This document shows positions 61,354-64,000 of a stretch of DNA of 64,000 bases, piece by piece; positions within the stretch are counted from its first letter, which is position 1, and each line of letters begins with the position of its first letter. The stretch covers positions 186,001 to 250,000 of the forward strand of contig CAVXNJ010000002.1 of the NCBI GenBank assembly GCA_963763135.1, given 5' to 3'. The notes beneath the pieces were generated by a model. It was not told the DNA's origin. It was given only the letters and a program-made list of their open reading frames with translations, and searched no databases. The position numbers and the translations under genes are program-made. This DNA is from JANMZO01 sp963763135 (GTDB lineage: Bacteria; Actinomycetota; Acidimicrobiia; Acidimicrobiales; JANYDT01).

Positions 61354-61359
61354 TAAGTT
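61354..61359 (+). promoter_or_regulatory. Candidate leaderless -10 element (TAAGTT)
   Basis: TAAGTT lies 6 nt before the ATG of mutM, with no Shine-Dalgarno; mutM can be transcribed separately from rnc. Confidence 0.5.
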
Positions 61360-61365
61360 CACGTA

Positions 61366-62190
61366 ATGCCCGAACTGCCTGAAGTCGAGACGGTCCGGCG
61401 CGATATCCACGACCGCATCGCCGGTCAGACCGTAACCGGGGTGGTTCTCGGACGGCTCCGCACGCTGCGCCGGTATGCCGACCCGAACGAGTTCGTCAAC
61501 GAACTGCTCGATGCCACCGTCACCGGCACCGGACGCTTGGGCAAGTATCTATTCATCGACTTCGGACCGTCGACGCGACTCGTGATTCATCTTCGTATGA
61601 GCGGCCAACTCCTGTGGAGCGATTCATTCGACGCCCCGCTGCTCAAGCACACGCATGTGCGAATCCAGTTTGCTTCGGGCGACGAATTGCGGTTTATAGA
61701 TCCCCGAACCTTCGGTGAAATGTTTGTGATTGACCCCGCCGGTACGGAACTTTCACATGTTGGTCCCGACGCCTGGTCCGACGTGGAAACACCGAAGCAA
61801 CTGGCGGAACGCGTGAGATCGAAGCGGGCCGCGGTGAAGGGCGTGCTGCTCGATCAGAGCGTCGTCGCCGGGGTCGGATCGATCTACGCGGATGAAATCT
61901 GTTTTCGCGCCAAAGTCCGACCTGGGCGATCGGCGGAAACGCTGCGACCAATCGATATCAAGCGAATTCACCACGCAATGAAGGCCGTCCTCGGTGAAGC
62001 GATCGAAGCCCGCGGGTCCACGCTCGGCGACGGCCAGTACGTCGGCGCCGACGGACAACCGGGCACCTTCGCGCTGTCGCATCAGGTGCACGCCCGCAAG
62101 GACCAGCCCTGCTTCGAATGTGGCCAACCCATTGTTTCGGGCATCGTCGCCCAGCGGTCGGCGTACTGGTGCAAGCGCTGCCAACGGTAG
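61366..62190 (+). CDS. mutM: Formamidopyrimidine-DNA glycosylase MutM
   Basis: MutM (Fpg) removes 8-oxoguanine from DNA and nicks the strand. The N-terminal PELPEVETVRRDI carries the catalytic Pro and Glu; HLRMSGQL, DPRTFGEM and the H2TH region DQSVVAGVGSIYADE are conserved; the zinc finger is CFECGQPI...SAYWCKRCQ. The 274-residue length is standard. It works with MutY, encoded earlier in the window, against oxidised guanine. Confidence 0.96.
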   Translation: MPELPEVETVRRDIHDRIAGQTVTGVVLGRLRTLRRYADPNEFVNELLDATVTGTGRLGKYLFIDFGPSTRLVIHLRMSGQLLWSDSFDAPLLKHTHVRIQFASGDELRFIDPRTFGEMFVIDPAGTELSHVGPDAWSDVETPKQLAERVRSKRAAVKGVLLDQSVVAGVGSIYADEICFRAKVRPGRSAETLRPIDIKRIHHAMKAVLGEAIEARGSTLGDGQYVGADGQPGTFALSHQVHARKDQPCFECGQPIVSGIVAQRSAYWCKRCQR

Positions 62191-62608
62191 GACGCCAACG
62201 GTGGGACGCACCGGTAGCGGGCCGGCGGGTGTGCACGACGCGGGTTTTCCGCACGTTCGCGGCCGATCCGAGAGGTTCCGCCAATCGCCGATTCAGGCGG
62301 CAAAACCGAATAAACCCTCGGTTTTCCACATGTTTGCCGCCAAAACCGAGGTCTATCCCCAGGGAGGCCCGGTTGTCCACGGGGTTATCCACAGATTTGT
62401 GAACAAGTTTGGGTGAGGCAGACTTTGGGGCCGGAATCCAGCGGTAGGCCGTGGTCCGTCCATGGAAACGTCCGCTGAAGGCGCGTCTACGATCCTTCAC
62501 CCGCAGGTAACCCAGCGAACCCTTCCCACTCTTTCCCAGCTCTTCCGACAGAACAACAAGCCAGACCACCGACTCCGCCGATCAAGCCCCAAAGGCCACC
62601 TCCGCCCC
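62191..62608. other. mutM-smc spacer with interlocked inverted repeats and DnaA-box-like words
   Basis: No gene seen. GGCGGCAAA (62296), CTCGGTTTT (62317), TTTGCCGCC (62333) and AAAACCGAG (62342) form two interleaved 9-bp inverted repeats (a-b-a'-b'), the topology of an H-type pseudoknot if transcribed. Nearby are TTTTCCACA (62322-62330), TTGTCCACG (62373-62381) and TTATCCACA (62385-62393), which match or nearly match the DnaA box. Confidence 0.6.
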
Positions 62609-64000
62609 GTGTATCTCAAGACCCTCACGCTCAAAGGATTCAAATCCTTCGCCGATTCGACCACGCTCGATCTCGAGCCTGGCGTAACGGTTGTCGTTGG
62701 TCCGAACGGGTCGGGTAAGTCGAACATCGTCGATGCGGTCGCCTGGGTGCTCGGTGCGCAGGGAGCGAAAACGATCCGCTCCAACAAGATGGAAGACGTC
62801 ATCTTCGCGGGTTCCTCGAAGAAGGCGGCGCTCGGACGCGCCGAGGTCAGCCTCACGATCGACAACTCCGACGGCACCCTGCCGATCGACTTCACCGAAG
62901 TGACGATCACCCGCACCCTTTTCCGCACGGGCGAAAGCGAATACGCCCTCAACGGCGTGTCATGTCGCCTGCTCGACATCCAGGAGTTGCTGTCCGACTC
63001 CGGTGTCGGTCGCCAGCAGCACGTGATCGTGAGCCAGGGCCAACTCGCAGCGATTCTCGACTCGCGACCCGAAGACCGCCGCGGCGTGATCGAGGAAGCG
63101 GCCGGGGTCCTCAAGTACCGCAAGCGCCGTGAACGCGCGCAGCGCCGACTCGAAGCGACCGAGGCCAACTTCGCCCGCCTCGGCGACCTTCTGCGCGAGG
63201 TCCGCCGGCAGTTGCGTCCGTTGGAGCGTCAGGCCGAAGCCGCGAAGAAGCACGAGGAGATGTCGGCGGAACTCAAGGCGATCCGCATGCACCTGGCCGG
63301 TCGTGAGCTTTCGGTGTTGCAGGTCCGCACCGAGACCAGCGCCCGGACCAAGCACGACCTGCAGGTCCGGGAAAAGGAACTCCGCACCCAACTCGCAGCG
63401 CTCGACGCCGACGTGATGTTCGCCGAATCGCAGCTGTCCGCAGTCGGCGGGGGAGCACTGGCCGAAACCGTCGACGACCCGTTCCTCGGCGTCGACCTCG
63501 GTGATGCCCTTGCCCGCGTCGAAGCGCTTTATGCCCGAGCCCGTGGCCACCTCGCGTTTCTGGGCGAGCGTCGTCGAGGCATCGAGCGCGACCGCAACTC
63601 CTTCCTCGACCGCGGTGTGGTCGAAGCCCTTTCGGGTGAAGCGGCGAAGCTGGTCGCCGAGTTGGAGAAGGTGCAGAACGAGGCGCTCGACCTTCCGCAA
63701 CTCTTCGACGACCTTCAGGAAAAAGAAAGCGTGCTTAGTATCGAGCGCGAGCACTTCCTTGAAGACTGGGGTCTGGAAACCAACCCGCAGCCATCTGCCG
63801 GGCCGACCGTCGCCGAAGTCCGCAGCGAGCTCAACTCGCGTCGTCAGGCGAAGGACCGCACGGCGGCCGACGCGCAGCGACTCGACGCCCGTGCCCTTTC
63901 GTTGCAGGAGCGATTGGAGCGGCTCGTCGCCGACGCAGCGAAAGCTGAAACGGAGATCGATCGCCTTCTCGAGTTGCTCGGCGGCGACCCGGCGAGCCCG
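62609..64000 (+). CDS. smc: Chromosome segregation protein SMC, 3' truncated by window end
   Basis: The first 464 codons of SMC, the condensin ATPase that organises the chromosome; the frame runs off the window with no stop. MYLKTLTLKGFKSFADSTTLDLEPGVTVVVGPNGSGKSNIVDAVAWVLGAQGAK gives the N-terminal ATPase half with Walker A, and VGRQQHVIVSQGQL is the Q-loop region. A long coiled coil begins near KYRKRRERAQRRLEATE. GTG is the start by homology with MYLK-type N-termini. Placement after rnc-mutM is the common actinobacterial order. Confidence 0.95.
   Translation, partial: MYLKTLTLKGFKSFADSTTLDLEPGVTVVVGPNGSGKSNIVDAVAWVLGAQGAKTIRSNKMEDVIFAGSSKKAALGRAEVSLTIDNSDGTLPIDFTEVTITRTLFRTGESEYALNGVSCRLLDIQELLSDSGVGRQQHVIVSQGQLAAILDSRPEDRRGVIEEAAGVLKYRKRRERAQRRLEATEANFARLGDLLREVRRQLRPLERQAEAAKKHEEMSAELKAIRMHLAGRELSVLQVRTETSARTKHDLQVREKELRTQLAALDADVMFAESQLSAVGGGALAETVDDPFLGVDLGDALARVEALYARARGHLAFLGERRRGIERDRNSFLDRGVVEALSGEAAKLVAELEKVQNEALDLPQLFDDLQEKESVLSIEREHFLEDWGLETNPQPSAGPTVAEVRSELNSRRQAKDRTAADAQRLDARALSLQERLERLVADAAKAETEIDRLLELLGGDPASP

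Noticed and set aside
62296..62400. Chromosomal replication origin
   Set aside because: There are only three DnaA-like words, no AT-rich unwinding region is evident, and none of dnaA, dnaN, recF, gyrB or rpmH is present nearby.

Overview
The window is high-GC, gene-dense chromosomal DNA, read here as an actinobacterium and most likely a member of the Acidimicrobiia. Supporting signs are a probably F420-dependent LLM oxidoreductase, SUF-type Fe-S assembly, several L,D-transpeptidases, a GAP/Sap-family membrane protein, many GTG/TTG starts, and TANNNT promoter elements 6-10 nt before start codons that often lack a Shine-Dalgarno sequence (leaderless mRNAs). No rRNA, tRNA, phage, transposase or CRISPR was seen. 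The taxonomic call is inference; no marker gene in the window settles it.

Layout. 1-11.6 kb: a secreted subtilase with twelve fascin-like repeats (5' cut by the window edge), a HAL/PAL-like lyase with an altered MIO motif, an OCD/mu-crystallin enzyme, DUF2071 and MaoC proteins, MutY, an M15-like peptidase, a frameshifted alpha/beta hydrolase and a GFA protein. 11.7-17.2 kb: sufB (frameshifted as sequenced), a TetR regulator reading in frame through a 72-bp repeat array towards sufB, a TPP enzyme, and a divergent zinc dehydrogenase. 17.4-29.2 kb: gamma-carbonic anhydrase, epoxide hydrolase, LysE exporter, a giant XRE-AAA-TPR regulator, oligopeptidase B, a secreted protein, RmlC, flavin reductase and an MBL hydrolase. 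29.5-31.5 kb: a thioredoxin-like protein translationally coupled to a UGSC-family selenoprotein whose gene contains an in-frame TGA followed by a SECIS-like hairpin. 31.7-49.1 kb: two tandem L,D-transpeptidases, a Pro/Ala-rich membrane protein, the sufD-Rieske-sufC operon, a DMT transporter, a GGDEF-EAL protein with a C-terminal GNAT-like domain, a third L,D-transpeptidase, a frameshifted beta-propeller protein and an SDR. 49.5-57.7 kb: LLM oxidoreductase, SDR, a four-gene overlapping carotenoid operon (crtA-like, cruF-like, glycosyltransferase, crtI-like), and two membrane proteins. 58-64 kb: the housekeeping run yceD-rpmF-plsX-acpP-rnc-mutM-smc (smc cut by the window end).

Two features stand out beyond the gene list. 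First, the UGSC selenoprotein and its coupled thioredoxin-like partner form a small redox pair of unknown function that ordinary gene calling would break at the TGA. Second, intergenic spaces hold many short tandem arrays with 62-74 bp units, most with inverted repeats. One family, bounded by the palindrome CTCCGGAG, occurs at three separate loci; two of these lie between convergent genes, and one copy duplicated the 3' end of a neighbouring gene.

Four genes (alpha/beta hydrolase, sufB, the DMT transporter tail, beta-propeller) each carry one apparent single-base frameshift. As sufB is normally essential, sequencing or assembly error must be considered for all four.
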